Origin: a virus | Virus record (IMG/VR): IMGVR_UViG_3300044691_000347 | Location: 27,378-91,377 of that record | Length of the DNA: 64,000 nt | Reading direction: 5' to 3' (one strand) | Part shown: positions 14,917-21,504 of the stretch, piece after piece | Numbering within the stretch: position 1 is the stretch's first letter | Layout: each line of letters starts with the position of its first letter | Translations under genes and position numbers: made by a program | The notes under the pieces: generated by a model | What the model saw: the letters and a program-made list of their open reading frames with translations, nothing else | What the model was told of the DNA's origin: nothing | Databases searched by the model: none

Positions 14917-15125
14917 AGATTGTTGAGTCCCGCACTGGCAATTGGTATTACCATCTCGGCGACGATCCGTCTGGACTCATCGCATGGTGCGGCGCGAAAA
15001 CCATGCACAGTTATGCCAGGCTAGATACTTGGGGACTGGTGACCCACATCGGGGAACGATACTGCGGCGAGTGCCGACGTCTCGCAGATTCGGCCGCCCA
15101 GCATGAGATGGGAACGGGCAAATGA
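14913..15125 (+). CDS. Hypothetical protein, 70 aa
   Basis: GTG start in a 4-base overlap. WYYHLGDDPSG and WCGAKT...YCGEC suggest a small zinc-stabilised fold. The pattern is common in actinophages, with no assigned function. Confidence 0.7.
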   Translation: MKIVESRTGNWYYHLGDDPSGLIAWCGAKTMHSYARLDTWGLVTHIGERYCGECRRLADSAAQHEMGTGK

Positions 15126-15601
15126 GACGTGAAATGTTGTGTTGGTCGACGGGGCCGCGCATAAGCGGTGAGGGTATCCCTTACTGTCTCAAATTGGCTG
15201 GTCACGAGGGTCAGCACGAGTCGCATCCGGATTCAGGTTTAGATGTGTCGTGGGGTGATCCGCTGTGCATGGCAAATCCGGACACGATCCGCACTGCATG
15301 GATGCCCGACGAGCTGAAAGGCCCGTACGGCGGCAATGAGCCTGTCACCACTGGCATCGTAAAACCGCTCGTGTTGGAGGATCTTCGGCGTCTGGTAGCG
15401 GCTACGGAGGGTTGGGCGCCGCAGACGATCGTGCAGGTGCAGCATCCGGACGACCTGTCGGTGAGCCCGAAGCGTTGCCGGACCGCACTGGCAGTCGTAC
15501 GCGGCAGTAGTTCAGCGCCTCGAAAGATCGGTACCGGCAATGACGCTGACGTGATGGGCGAATATTTGAGTGCACGGGAGGAGTGGGGCGATGCTCTCTG
15601 A
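15122..15601 (+). CDS. Hypothetical protein, 159 aa
   Basis: N-terminal part has Cys and His (MLCWSTGPRISGEGIPYCLKL then HEGQHESHP), the pattern of a small metal site. The C-terminal half has strands (TIVQVQHPDDLSVS) and a helix. Not recognised. Confidence 0.7.
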   Translation: MRREMLCWSTGPRISGEGIPYCLKLAGHEGQHESHPDSGLDVSWGDPLCMANPDTIRTAWMPDELKGPYGGNEPVTTGIVKPLVLEDLRRLVAATEGWAPQTIVQVQHPDDLSVSPKRCRTALAVVRGSSSAPRKIGTGNDADVMGEYLSAREEWGDAL

Positions 15602-16160
15602 CCCGCGCCCACTCCTGTATGTCGATGTCGATGGCGTACTAAATCCGTACGCGGCGAAAGCGCATCGCCGGCCGGAAGGCTATGGCACGCATCGGCCTAT
15701 GCCGCCGTCGTGGGTCGGGGGTACGGACGCGATGGGCCGCAAGGTGAAGTCGTTGCGGGTATGGCTGAACCCGTCGCACGGTCCAGCACTGCTCGCTCTC
15801 ACCGACCGGTTCGAGCTGTGGTGGGCGACGACGTGGCAGCATGAGGCGAACGAGTTCATCGGTCCACTGATCGGCTTGCCGGAGCTGCCTGTGGTCGAGT
15901 GGACGGGGCCGATGTTCGGGAATGGCCCCGACGGAACGTTTTGGAAGACCACGCAACTCGTCGAACACGCTGCGGGGCGCCCGTTCGCGTGGATCGACGA
16001 CGACATTAGCGACGATGACCGCCAGTATGTTGCGCGCCAGCATCCCGGGCCAGCGCTGCTGCACTACGTGAATCCAGCTCTCGGGTTGCTGGACGGCGAC
16101 TTCGCGACGATGGCGAACTGGGCTACGAGCTTGAACGACGTGGAAGGATGGGCGGCATGA
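15591..16160 (+). CDS. HAD-like hydrolase
   Basis: 189 aa. Haloacid dehalogenase superfamily features: N-terminal motif I LLYVDVDGVLNPY with the nucleophile and acid aspartates, motif II in ELWWATTWQHEAN, and a motif IV-like acidic run FAWIDDDISDDD. Most such phage proteins are small phosphatases acting on nucleotides or nucleic acid ends; the substrate here is unknown. Start ATG 15591 overlaps the upstream gene by 11 bases. Confidence 0.85.
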   Translation: MLSDPRPLLYVDVDGVLNPYAAKAHRRPEGYGTHRPMPPSWVGGTDAMGRKVKSLRVWLNPSHGPALLALTDRFELWWATTWQHEANEFIGPLIGLPELPVVEWTGPMFGNGPDGTFWKTTQLVEHAAGRPFAWIDDDISDDDRQYVARQHPGPALLHYVNPALGLLDGDFATMANWATSLNDVEGWAA

Positions 16161-16225
16161 GTGACAACCCCGTTCCCGCGAAATCGCTTAGGGCAGCGAG
16201 CAGCACGTATATAATGCAGGGGTGA
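16157..16225 (+). CDS. Small peptide, 22 aa (uncertain)
   Basis: Begins in a 4-base overlap with the HAD gene and ends in a 4-base overlap with another short frame. Too short to judge except by this tight linkage. Confidence 0.35.
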   Translation: MSDNPVPAKSLRAASSTYIMQG

Positions 16226-16383
16226 CCATGTTCCCTTTCGAGGGATCGCAACTGTCTGATTTTCGGCGTGTCAGCCGCGAGTCGACATCGCCCCTCCGAG
16301 GGGACGTGAACCAATCGAGCCCCTGGACGGTCTTCACGTCCAAGGGCTCGATCAGGGGTATCAGGCTGATCGCTCAGCATTGA
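16222..16383 (+). CDS. Small hypothetical protein, 53 aa (uncertain)
   Basis: GTG start overlapping the previous stop. Basic (DFRRVSRESTSPLRGDV). A strong hairpin lies inside the frame at 16314-16352, so this may equally be a transcribed end region. Confidence 0.35.
   Translation: MTMFPFEGSQLSDFRRVSRESTSPLRGDVNQSSPWTVFTSKGSIRGIRLIAQH
16314..16352 (+). terminator. Hairpin near the end of the rightward operon
   Basis: ATCGAGCCC pairs with GGGCTCGAT and GGAC with GTCC inside the stem. No T run follows. Probable attenuating or Rho-linked end for transcripts from 12.9 kb. Confidence 0.45.
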
Positions 16384-16443
16384 CGTGGCGATCGTACTCG
16401 ATCGTCGCCGGCCCTATCGGTGTCGCACGCTACGATCCGTGAC

Positions 16444-16578
16444 ATGTCAGATGAGCTGGTAGTGCGTGAGTGTGTGATCTGCGGTGAGGCCGCCGAACCT
16501 GGCCGGTGGATGCTGTGCGACACCTGCCGGGCTCGGATCGAAGAGAACAACCGGACGAACTGGGGCGGCGAGTCTTAG
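16444..16578 (+). CDS. Small zinc-ribbon protein, 44 aa
   Basis: CVICGEAAEPGRWMLCDTC gives two cysteine pairs at ribbon spacing, followed by a polar tail. Last gene before the convergent operon. Function unknown. Confidence 0.65.
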   Translation: MSDELVVRECVICGEAAEPGRWMLCDTCRARIEENNRTNWGGES

Positions 16579-16599
16579 CCGGCGAGATCAGACCCGGGA

Positions 16600-16842
16600 C
16601 TAGAGCAACCCTTGTCGTTTCGCGGCTTCCGTTCGCTCCTGCGGGGTAAGGGTTTTCGGCATCTTCTTTCGATCCACCAGCAGATATAGGACGGCGAACG
16701 CCCCTGTAGCCAGTCCGAAGATGCAGCCCGTCAGCGTTATTCCGATCCAGGACTCATGGTCTGTCCAGGCGCCGAACGCTACGAACGGTGGACCGAACAC
16801 CAGGCATCCGATGATGTACCAATCCCACTCTTTGCGGGTCAT
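16600..16842 (-). CDS. Small membrane protein, 80 aa
   Basis: ATG 16842 overlaps the SLOG gene stop by 4 bases. Two hydrophobic helices (IIGCLVFGPPFVAFGAW; GITLTGCIFGLATGAFAVLY) followed by a basic cytoplasmic tail. Last gene of the leftward operon. Function unknown. Confidence 0.75.
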   Translation of the reverse strand: MTRKEWDWYIIGCLVFGPPFVAFGAWTDHESWIGITLTGCIFGLATGAFAVLYLLVDRKKMPKTLTPQERTEAAKRQGLL

Positions 16843-17273
16843 GCTCTTATTGTCGCCCCTGACGCACACTCGCGTACGACGATTCCGGCTTTCTTCGCGC
16901 GGCGCACACAGTCCCATGTGCCGCGCGAACGAGGCATCGGGAAGGCTAGACATAGGTCGGCGCCGAGGTCGACCATCGCTTGGTTCCGGTATCCGCCGGC
17001 GGCTTGGCAGTAGGGTGTTCTGTCGCGCCGGAATCGTGGTGAGTGTTGGCATTCGGGGCGGCAGTGATCCCAGTCGGCGGGGTGTGGTTCGTCGAGGAGT
17101 CCGCCGCTGGTCCAGATGTCGGCGGCGAGGAGATCGGCGCCGTCTGCTGCACCGTGTACGAGGATGATCGGCCCGGGTTGTAGGTCGCGCCAAGCTTGGG
17201 CGAGAGCGTCCCGCATCGTGTCTCGGTCGGTCCAGTCACGGGAGCCTGTGACAAGGAGTCGGCGAACGCTCAT
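16839..17273 (-). CDS. SLOG-fold protein (DUF2493/YspA-like)
   Basis: 144 aa. Starts RRLLVTGSRDW, the nucleotide-binding strand and loop of the SLOG (DprA-like Rossmann) superfamily. It is followed by IILVHGAADGADLLAADIW, the second conserved glycine loop, and LCLAFPMPRSRGTWDCVRRA near the end. SLOG proteins bind nucleotide-derived ligands; DUF2493 members are common in phages with unknown duty. An inserted CRPEC...YC segment may bind zinc. Confidence 0.82.
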   Translation of the reverse strand: MSVRRLLVTGSRDWTDRDTMRDALAQAWRDLQPGPIILVHGAADGADLLAADIWTSGGLLDEPHPADWDHCRPECQHSPRFRRDRTPYCQAAGGYRNQAMVDLGADLCLAFPMPRSRGTWDCVRRAKKAGIVVRECASGATIRA

Positions 17274-17422
17274 CGTCGTTTCCGGCAGTGTCGGCACCGG
17301 TGCAGGATACAGCCGCGTTCGATGAACGGGTACGCCCAGTCGGGCGGTTCGACGTGATGGAATTCGAGCGCCCAGCGGTGTCGTCCGACCTTGCAGCGCA
17401 GGCGATCCCAACGGGTAGTCAC
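17270..17422 (-). CDS. Small basic zinc-knuckle protein, 50 aa
   Basis: GTG start in a 4-base overlap. Ends GCILHRCRHCRKRR, and KVGRHRW is near the start; strongly basic. Possibly nucleic acid binding. Confidence 0.65.
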   Translation of the reverse strand: MTTRWDRLRCKVGRHRWALEFHHVEPPDWAYPFIERGCILHRCRHCRKRR

Positions 17423-17754
17423 GCCGCGTCCGCCTCGTAGTCGCTCACGCTGTCGGCTGGCCGTTCGAAGGTGTCGGCACCGCATTGCGGGCACTGCCGG
17501 ACCATCAGCTTCCGTGTCGGCGGCCGCCATGCGCGAAAAAACAAACCAGCAGGCGGAATGTACCTGGACCAGTGTGACGAGTAGAAGCAAAGCAGGTACT
17601 TGTAGGTGAGCATCCCGAACAAGCATTTCGGGCATTCACGAGTCGAGCCGGCTAGTGGCAGTTGCGTGAACGCGGTCGCGGCCCGCTCTTCGTCTTCGCG
17701 CTCGGCTTCATCGAGCCAGCGACAATCTTCGGGTGTCCGTTCGATACCCAGCAT
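17419..17754 (-). CDS. Zinc-ribbon-like protein, 111 aa
   Basis: Two well-separated cysteine pairs (ECPKCLFG and QCPQCGADTF), with an aromatic segment between them. Acidic N terminus. ATG 17754 preferred because it touches the upstream stop. Function unknown. Confidence 0.75.
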   Translation of the reverse strand: MLGIERTPEDCRWLDEAEREDEERAATAFTQLPLAGSTRECPKCLFGMLTYKYLLCFYSSHWSRYIPPAGLFFRAWRPPTRKLMVRQCPQCGADTFERPADSVSDYEADAA

Positions 17755-18092
17755 CACACCACCTCCACGTTGTGGCTGGTTTTCGCCCAGTCGGGGATGT
17801 CTGCGATAGCGGTGACCTGGCCGCCAGACGCGAATGAGGGAGGTTCGGTGAGGGCTTTATCGATGACGTCACCGAGCCTTTTACTCCACAGCTGATCATG
17901 CAGCCTGAAAATCCGCTGCACCGTCCACGGTGCACCAGGGATCAGGTCTCGGACTGTTTCAGCGGCTTCATCTATCTCTTTCCGGGGGCCATCTTGGATG
18001 GCGTCGACGAGCTTGAGTGCGGCGCCCCGAAGTTCAGTCAGTTCCGCGCGGAGTTTCTGGTTCTGTTTCTTCAGCGTCTTCTTACTGGGCAT
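17754..18092 (-). CDS. Hypothetical coiled-coil protein, 112 aa
   Basis: Basic N terminus (MPSKKTLKKQNQKLRAELTEL) leads into a heptad-like helix, then an amphipathic middle and polar end. Not recognised. Confidence 0.7.
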   Translation of the reverse strand: MPSKKTLKKQNQKLRAELTELRGAALKLVDAIQDGPRKEIDEAAETVRDLIPGAPWTVQRIFRLHDQLWSKRLGDVIDKALTEPPSFASGGQVTAIADIPDWAKTSHNVEVV

Positions 18093-18267
18093 CGACGTAC
18101 CTCTTCCGGATTCGACTGATACGGCAGGGATTTCGAAGTTTGCTCCATGCCTGCCAGAACGTGCTGTACCTCCAGATAGATTTGCAGTCCTCGCACATCC
18201 ACAAGTCCCCGAACGCTCCGCAAACCCCAGCAGGATATTTGCACAGATGATTCTGTCGAATGAACAT
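18082..18267 (-). CDS. Small protein with CxxC, paralogue of the 24.8-25.1 kb gene
   Basis: 61 aa. Central DLWMCEDCKSIW followed by an aromatic and basic C-terminal helix with arginines. The gene at 24804-25088 has YLWMCDDCLAVW and the same type of tail, so the two are likely duplicates. Function unknown. Confidence 0.7.
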   Translation of the reverse strand: MFIRQNHLCKYPAGVCGAFGDLWMCEDCKSIWRYSTFWQAWSKLRNPCRISRIRKRYVDAQ

Positions 18268-18488
18268 CAACGCGCCTCGTCTTGGAGGTTGAGTGTGTAG
18301 GCGTTCCGCATGTCCCAGATCGACAGTCCGGGGTTGACTTTCTTCGCGGCCCGTTTAGCGCCCCAAAAGGTTCGGTAGCTTTGTCCGCTGTCGGCGACGA
18401 TGTTGCCGTTTTGGGCTACCCGCCTCCACCTATAGCGTCCGGCGCTATCACGATAGATTTCTAGGTCGTCGACTCTGGTTGCGTTCAT
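18267..18488 (-). CDS. DUF1508 (YegP-like) domain protein
   Basis: 73 aa. Matches the short YegP pattern: EIYRDSAGRYRWRRVAQNG, then IVADSGQSYRTFWGAKRAA. This beta-beta-beta-alpha domain is usually paired as two repeats; here there is a single copy. Function of the family is unsettled. Confidence 0.75.
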   Translation of the reverse strand: MNATRVDDLEIYRDSAGRYRWRRVAQNGNIVADSGQSYRTFWGAKRAAKKVNPGLSIWDMRNAYTLNLQDEAR

Positions 18489-18772
18489 ACTGTTTCGGTT
18501 CCTTCGATAGTCCACCAGTCAGTGACATACCGGCGTCCGCGGGCGAAACCCGGTTCGGTGGTGATCTTGAAGACGTTGGATTCCGTTGCGGTCGGCAGCA
18601 GATCGCCGAGAGCATCGACAGCCCCCGTGGCGATGCGCATCCACATTCGGCGAGAAGCACCATGGCAGTCTTCCCACACTATGCAGGTTTCTGCGGTTTC
18701 GGCAGCGGCTTGCTCATACTGCCATCGCGCAACCCGTTCGATCGCTTTCGTACGGATCTCGTCAGCGTTCAT
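18485..18772 (-). CDS. Hypothetical protein, 95 aa
   Basis: ATG 18772 overlaps the HigA-like gene stop by 4 bases. Helical N terminus (IRTKAIERVARWQYEQAA) and CIVWEDCHGASRRMW in the middle. Not recognised. Confidence 0.7.
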   Translation of the reverse strand: MNADEIRTKAIERVARWQYEQAAAETAETCIVWEDCHGASRRMWMRIATGAVDALGDLLPTATESNVFKITTEPGFARGRRYVTDWWTIEGTETV

Positions 18773-19143
18773 GCTTGTTCCTTGCGTCGTGTGCATGCCC
18801 GCCCGATCGCGGCCTGTAGTTCCGGAGACGGGCGAGCGTCACTGGCTGCCATCTGAGCGAGCGCGCCAGGTGGGACGACTGTTCTGTCGATCCTGTGGAG
18901 TCGTGCGAGGTCGGCCCGGTAGACGGCCTCGTACCGGAACCACGAGCCGACGGAAATGCCGGTGACACGCGCCAGGCGGACCGCAGTGTCCCTCGTGATG
19001 GATGTGCGCCCGTTGACGATGTCGTCGACCTGTTCGCGGCTGTACCCCAGGAGATCCGCGGCGCGCTGCCGGGTCAAGCCGCGCTCGTCGATCCATTCCT
19101 TCAGGTACTCGCCCGGAGCGACGGCATAGTTGGTTTCGGTCAC
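18769..19143 (-). CDS. HigA-like XRE-family regulator, no toxin partner visible
   Basis: 124 aa. The N-terminal part follows HigA antitoxins: APGEYLKEWIDERGLTRQ, LLGYSREQVDDIVNGRTSIT, then a SWFRYEAVYRADLAR segment. HigA normally represses and neutralises a HigB ribosome-dependent nuclease. Neither neighbour resembles HigB (about 90 residues, basic). It may be a solitary regulator, or counter host HigB (inference). Confidence 0.8.
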   Translation of the reverse strand: MTETNYAVAPGEYLKEWIDERGLTRQRAADLLGYSREQVDDIVNGRTSITRDTAVRLARVTGISVGSWFRYEAVYRADLARLHRIDRTVVPPGALAQMAASDARPSPELQAAIGRACTRRKEQA

Positions 19144-19391
19144 GTTTCGTCTCCTGATGTTCCGCGCATGGCTTCCCCGATCTGCTCAAACGCTTTGCCG
19201 GCGGATGTCGTCCAGTCTTTGAGTGCTTCATGGAAGGCGTGATGCTGTTCTCGGTCGAGGACGGGCACACCGCACAGGCGGCACACGTACAGGTCGAGAT
19301 GAGTGAATGCGGCATCTACCTGTTCAGCCTTCTGCCGCTCGTATTGCTGCACCATGGCAACGAATTCGTCGTAGCTGTGGTCGTCGCTCAC
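19140..19391 (-). CDS. Hypothetical protein, 83 aa
   Basis: GTG 19391 in a 4-base overlap. Contains VCRLCGVPVLDREQHHAFHEAL, a Cys/His cluster typical of a small zinc finger. Its position next to a HigA-like gene led me to test it as HigB, but the sequence does not fit. Confidence 0.7.
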   Translation of the reverse strand: MSDDHSYDEFVAMVQQYERQKAEQVDAAFTHLDLYVCRLCGVPVLDREQHHAFHEALKDWTTSAGKAFEQIGEAMRGTSGDET

Positions 19392-19570
19392 CCGGACACC
19401 ACCAGCATGAATCCGGTGAGCGCGAAGATGATGACAGCGCACGCCGCTTGGCCGATAGCGAAGACCCGGGCGACCTCGCGGACACCCTCACGCGGCGCGA
19501 ACTTGCCGACCAGGCCAGCTACCGCGATGACCGTGAACCACACGCCGATCGGAACAGCAGACGGGTTCAT
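19388..19570 (-). CDS. Small membrane protein, 60 aa
   Basis: Two hydrophobic helices (IGVWFTVIAVAGLVG and ACAVIIFALTGFMLVV) joined by a short polar loop. Function unknown. Confidence 0.7.
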   Translation of the reverse strand: MNPSAVPIGVWFTVIAVAGLVGKFAPREGVREVARVFAIGQAACAVIIFALTGFMLVVSG

Positions 19571-19722
19571 GCTGCTGCCTCTCCTTGGTTCCCGAACTTT
19601 TCGTTGAGGGCGTCGAACATGGATTGCCGGATCATCGGCCCGATCGGCTCGGTTTCGATCCCCATGTCGTCGTCACACTCGTAGCCGTCGAGATATTGAG
19701 GAAACCTGTCGCGGAGGCTCAT
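19567..19722 (-). CDS. Small acidic protein, 51 aa
   Basis: Fits exactly between two genes with 4-base overlaps. Begins MSLRDRFPQYLDGYECDDDM. Function unknown. Confidence 0.6.
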   Translation of the reverse strand: MSLRDRFPQYLDGYECDDDMGIETEPIGPMIRQSMFDALNEKFGNQGEAAA

Positions 19723-19934
19723 GACTGGTCCCACAAGTGTCCGGTTTTGTCTTCGAGGCGTTCAATCCGCTTCATGAGGTCGATCATCATTTCGACCAAC
19801 GGTGACGGCTTGGTCAGTTCCTGCTTCACTTCGTCTTCGGTCAACGGATGGAAATCCGGTGCACGCCGAACGATCGGGTGCCGGTATGGGTGCGGGAATA
19901 CTGGTTTGCCGCATACTGTGCACGTGTCGGTCAT
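19719..19934 (-). CDS. Small zinc-knuckle protein, 71 aa
   Basis: ATG 19934. TCTVCGKPVFPHPYRHP near the N terminus offers two Cys and two His, followed by an amphipathic helix (MMIDLMKRIERLEDK). Function unknown. Confidence 0.65.
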   Translation of the reverse strand: MTDTCTVCGKPVFPHPYRHPIVRRAPDFHPLTEDEVKQELTKPSPLVEMMIDLMKRIERLEDKTGHLWDQS

Positions 19935-20434
19935 GTCCTGTAACCGTTCATTCCGAGCCGCGTCATGAGCTTGTCGTGCCACTCCTGATCGGAGCTGTAG
20001 CCTTCGGCCTCCAGTTCGCCGATAGCGCCCGCAATCCCGTCAACGATGGTGGAGGTGAATGCGTGATCGTTGGCGGCCTGCTGGGCTCTGCGGGCACGTT
20101 CGGTGGCTTCACGTTCAGCTTGTCGGCGAGGTTCGTCGAACCAGTCGAGGAGACTATTCAACGGCAAACCCTCATAGGCGCTGAAGTCTCGGGTTCGGTT
20201 ACCGCATTCGACGCGGAGATAGTTGTCGATGCTGTAGCAGGTGTGGCAGCCGCCGGACTCTTCCTGGTATTCGACGAAGTAGACGGGTTCGTCGGTCGCA
20301 CCGAACCGCTCCCGAACCCTGTCGGCAAGTTCCCCGGTGATGAGGGTGCGTTTGAATTCGAGGTCAATATCGCGTTCGTCCGATTCCTCAACCCATTTCC
20401 GTACGGGTGTGGAGGTGTAGTCGGGCTCGATCAT
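19931..20434 (-). CDS. Hypothetical protein, 167 aa
   Basis: ATG 20434 overlaps the upstream stop by 4 bases. Alpha/beta N-terminal half with VYFVEYQEESGGCHTCYS, then a long charged helix (RRQAEREATERARRAQQ). Not recognised. Confidence 0.75.
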   Translation of the reverse strand: MIEPDYTSTPVRKWVEESDERDIDLEFKRTLITGELADRVRERFGATDEPVYFVEYQEESGGCHTCYSIDNYLRVECGNRTRDFSAYEGLPLNSLLDWFDEPRRQAEREATERARRAQQAANDHAFTSTIVDGIAGAIGELEAEGYSSDQEWHDKLMTRLGMNGYRT

Positions 20435-20838
20435 GCTGTTCCCTCCAGCCATGCGCGGATCAGGTCCCAGTCGTAGTCGCCGTGCCGGTCGCGGGCAATA
20501 CAGGCGTCTCGCGGGGTGTCGCCGTCGCAGATCACGTTCATGATCACTTGACAAGCGGTCATGTCGTACATGTCGGCGATGATCCGGACAGGCGCGTCGG
20601 GTTTGGCATCGAGCCTTCGCCGGATTTGATCCGCTAACTCACCGACAACCGACATTGTCGGATAGGTCGAGTTGGGTTCCCTGTTCTCGACTGTCCACGC
20701 CTGCCATTCTTCGAGCGTCGACACGGCGCGGCTAGCGTCACGCATGATCTGTGCGGCCTGCTGGCGTCGCTGCTCGACTTGTTCCGGGGTCAGCTTGCGT
20801 CGGATGGGATGCAGATCTTCATCCGTTAGCGCGCTCAT
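20431..20838 (-). CDS. Hypothetical helical protein, 135 aa
   Basis: Predicted helical throughout; a glutamine- and arginine-rich segment (EQVEQRRQQAAQIM) early on. The C-terminal half ends in DWDLIRAWLEGTA. Not recognised. Confidence 0.75.
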   Translation of the reverse strand: MSALTDEDLHPIRRKLTPEQVEQRRQQAAQIMRDASRAVSTLEEWQAWTVENREPNSTYPTMSVVGELADQIRRRLDAKPDAPVRIIADMYDMTACQVIMNVICDGDTPRDACIARDRHGDYDWDLIRAWLEGTA

Positions 20839-21089
20839 GCGGGCTGCTCCGGATCGTTTTCGAAGGGGTGCGGCCAGGTGAGTATCTGCGTCAAGAACTC
20901 GATGTCTCGAACGGGCTCGCCGTTCTCGATGCGACCGGACCAGCGTTCCCCACTGCTGTAGTCGATCGTCATGTTGCGGCCATCAATCAACGCTTCCGCA
21001 GGCGGTGGCCCATCCCAGCTGCCGATCAGGTTGAAGTCTTTGTCCCACAACCTGTATCCCGACGGGGGAACGCCTCCCTCAGTGCTCAT
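20835..21089 (-). CDS. Hypothetical protein, 84 aa
   Basis: Strand-rich (YRLWDKDFNLIGSWDGPPP; SGERWSGRIENGEPVRD). Probably a small beta domain. Not recognised. Confidence 0.7.
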   Translation of the reverse strand: MSTEGGVPPSGYRLWDKDFNLIGSWDGPPPAEALIDGRNMTIDYSSGERWSGRIENGEPVRDIEFLTQILTWPHPFENDPEQPA

Positions 21090-21295
21090 GCTGTCTTCTC
21101 CTGGAGTTCGGCGACGTCCATGACGGTCGGTCGCGGGTCTAATGTGCTGTCACGGATGCGGGTGACGGTGTAGCAGAAGTCGGGATGTCGGTTGAGCCAG
21201 CTCGTTAGTTCGTGCTTGACTGTGAATCCGGCAATGATCCGATCGCCCGAATTATGTTGCTCGGCAACGACGTAGATGTACTGTGAGCGCGCCAT
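21086..21295 (-). CDS. Hypothetical protein, 69 aa
   Basis: Alpha/beta pattern (YIYVVAEQHNSGDRIIAGFT, then a helix). Resembles other tiny actinophage proteins of this fold. Function unknown. Confidence 0.7.
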   Translation of the reverse strand: MARSQYIYVVAEQHNSGDRIIAGFTVKHELTSWLNRHPDFCYTVTRIRDSTLDPRPTVMDVAELQEKTA

Positions 21296-21297
21296 AC

Positions 21298-21504
21298 TTA
21301 GCCTCCGACCGTAATATTGACGGTTAGGGAATGCAGCGCGAACCAGCCGAGAAACACAGTGGTCGTTGCCAGGGCAGCCCAGAATGTGACGTACCAGAAC
21401 GGGATAACGTACTCACCCCACGAATCGAAGGCTCCAGCGATCGTCGCAGACAGTGCCACGAGTAGCACCCACAGCGCGACAGCAATCCAGAAGGTTGTGA
21501 TCAT
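21298..21504 (-). CDS. Small membrane protein, 68 aa
   Basis: Two strong hydrophobic helices (FWIAVALWVLLVALSATI and YVTFWAALATTTVFLGWFAL) around a short polar loop with Asp and Glu. Function unknown. Confidence 0.75.
   Translation of the reverse strand: MITTFWIAVALWVLLVALSATIAGAFDSWGEYVIPFWYVTFWAALATTTVFLGWFALHSLTVNITVGG

Noticed and set aside
19140-19391. HigB-like toxin next to the HigA-like gene
   Set aside because: The product has a Cys/His cluster and acidic helices, and lacks the basic RelE-type core expected of HigB.
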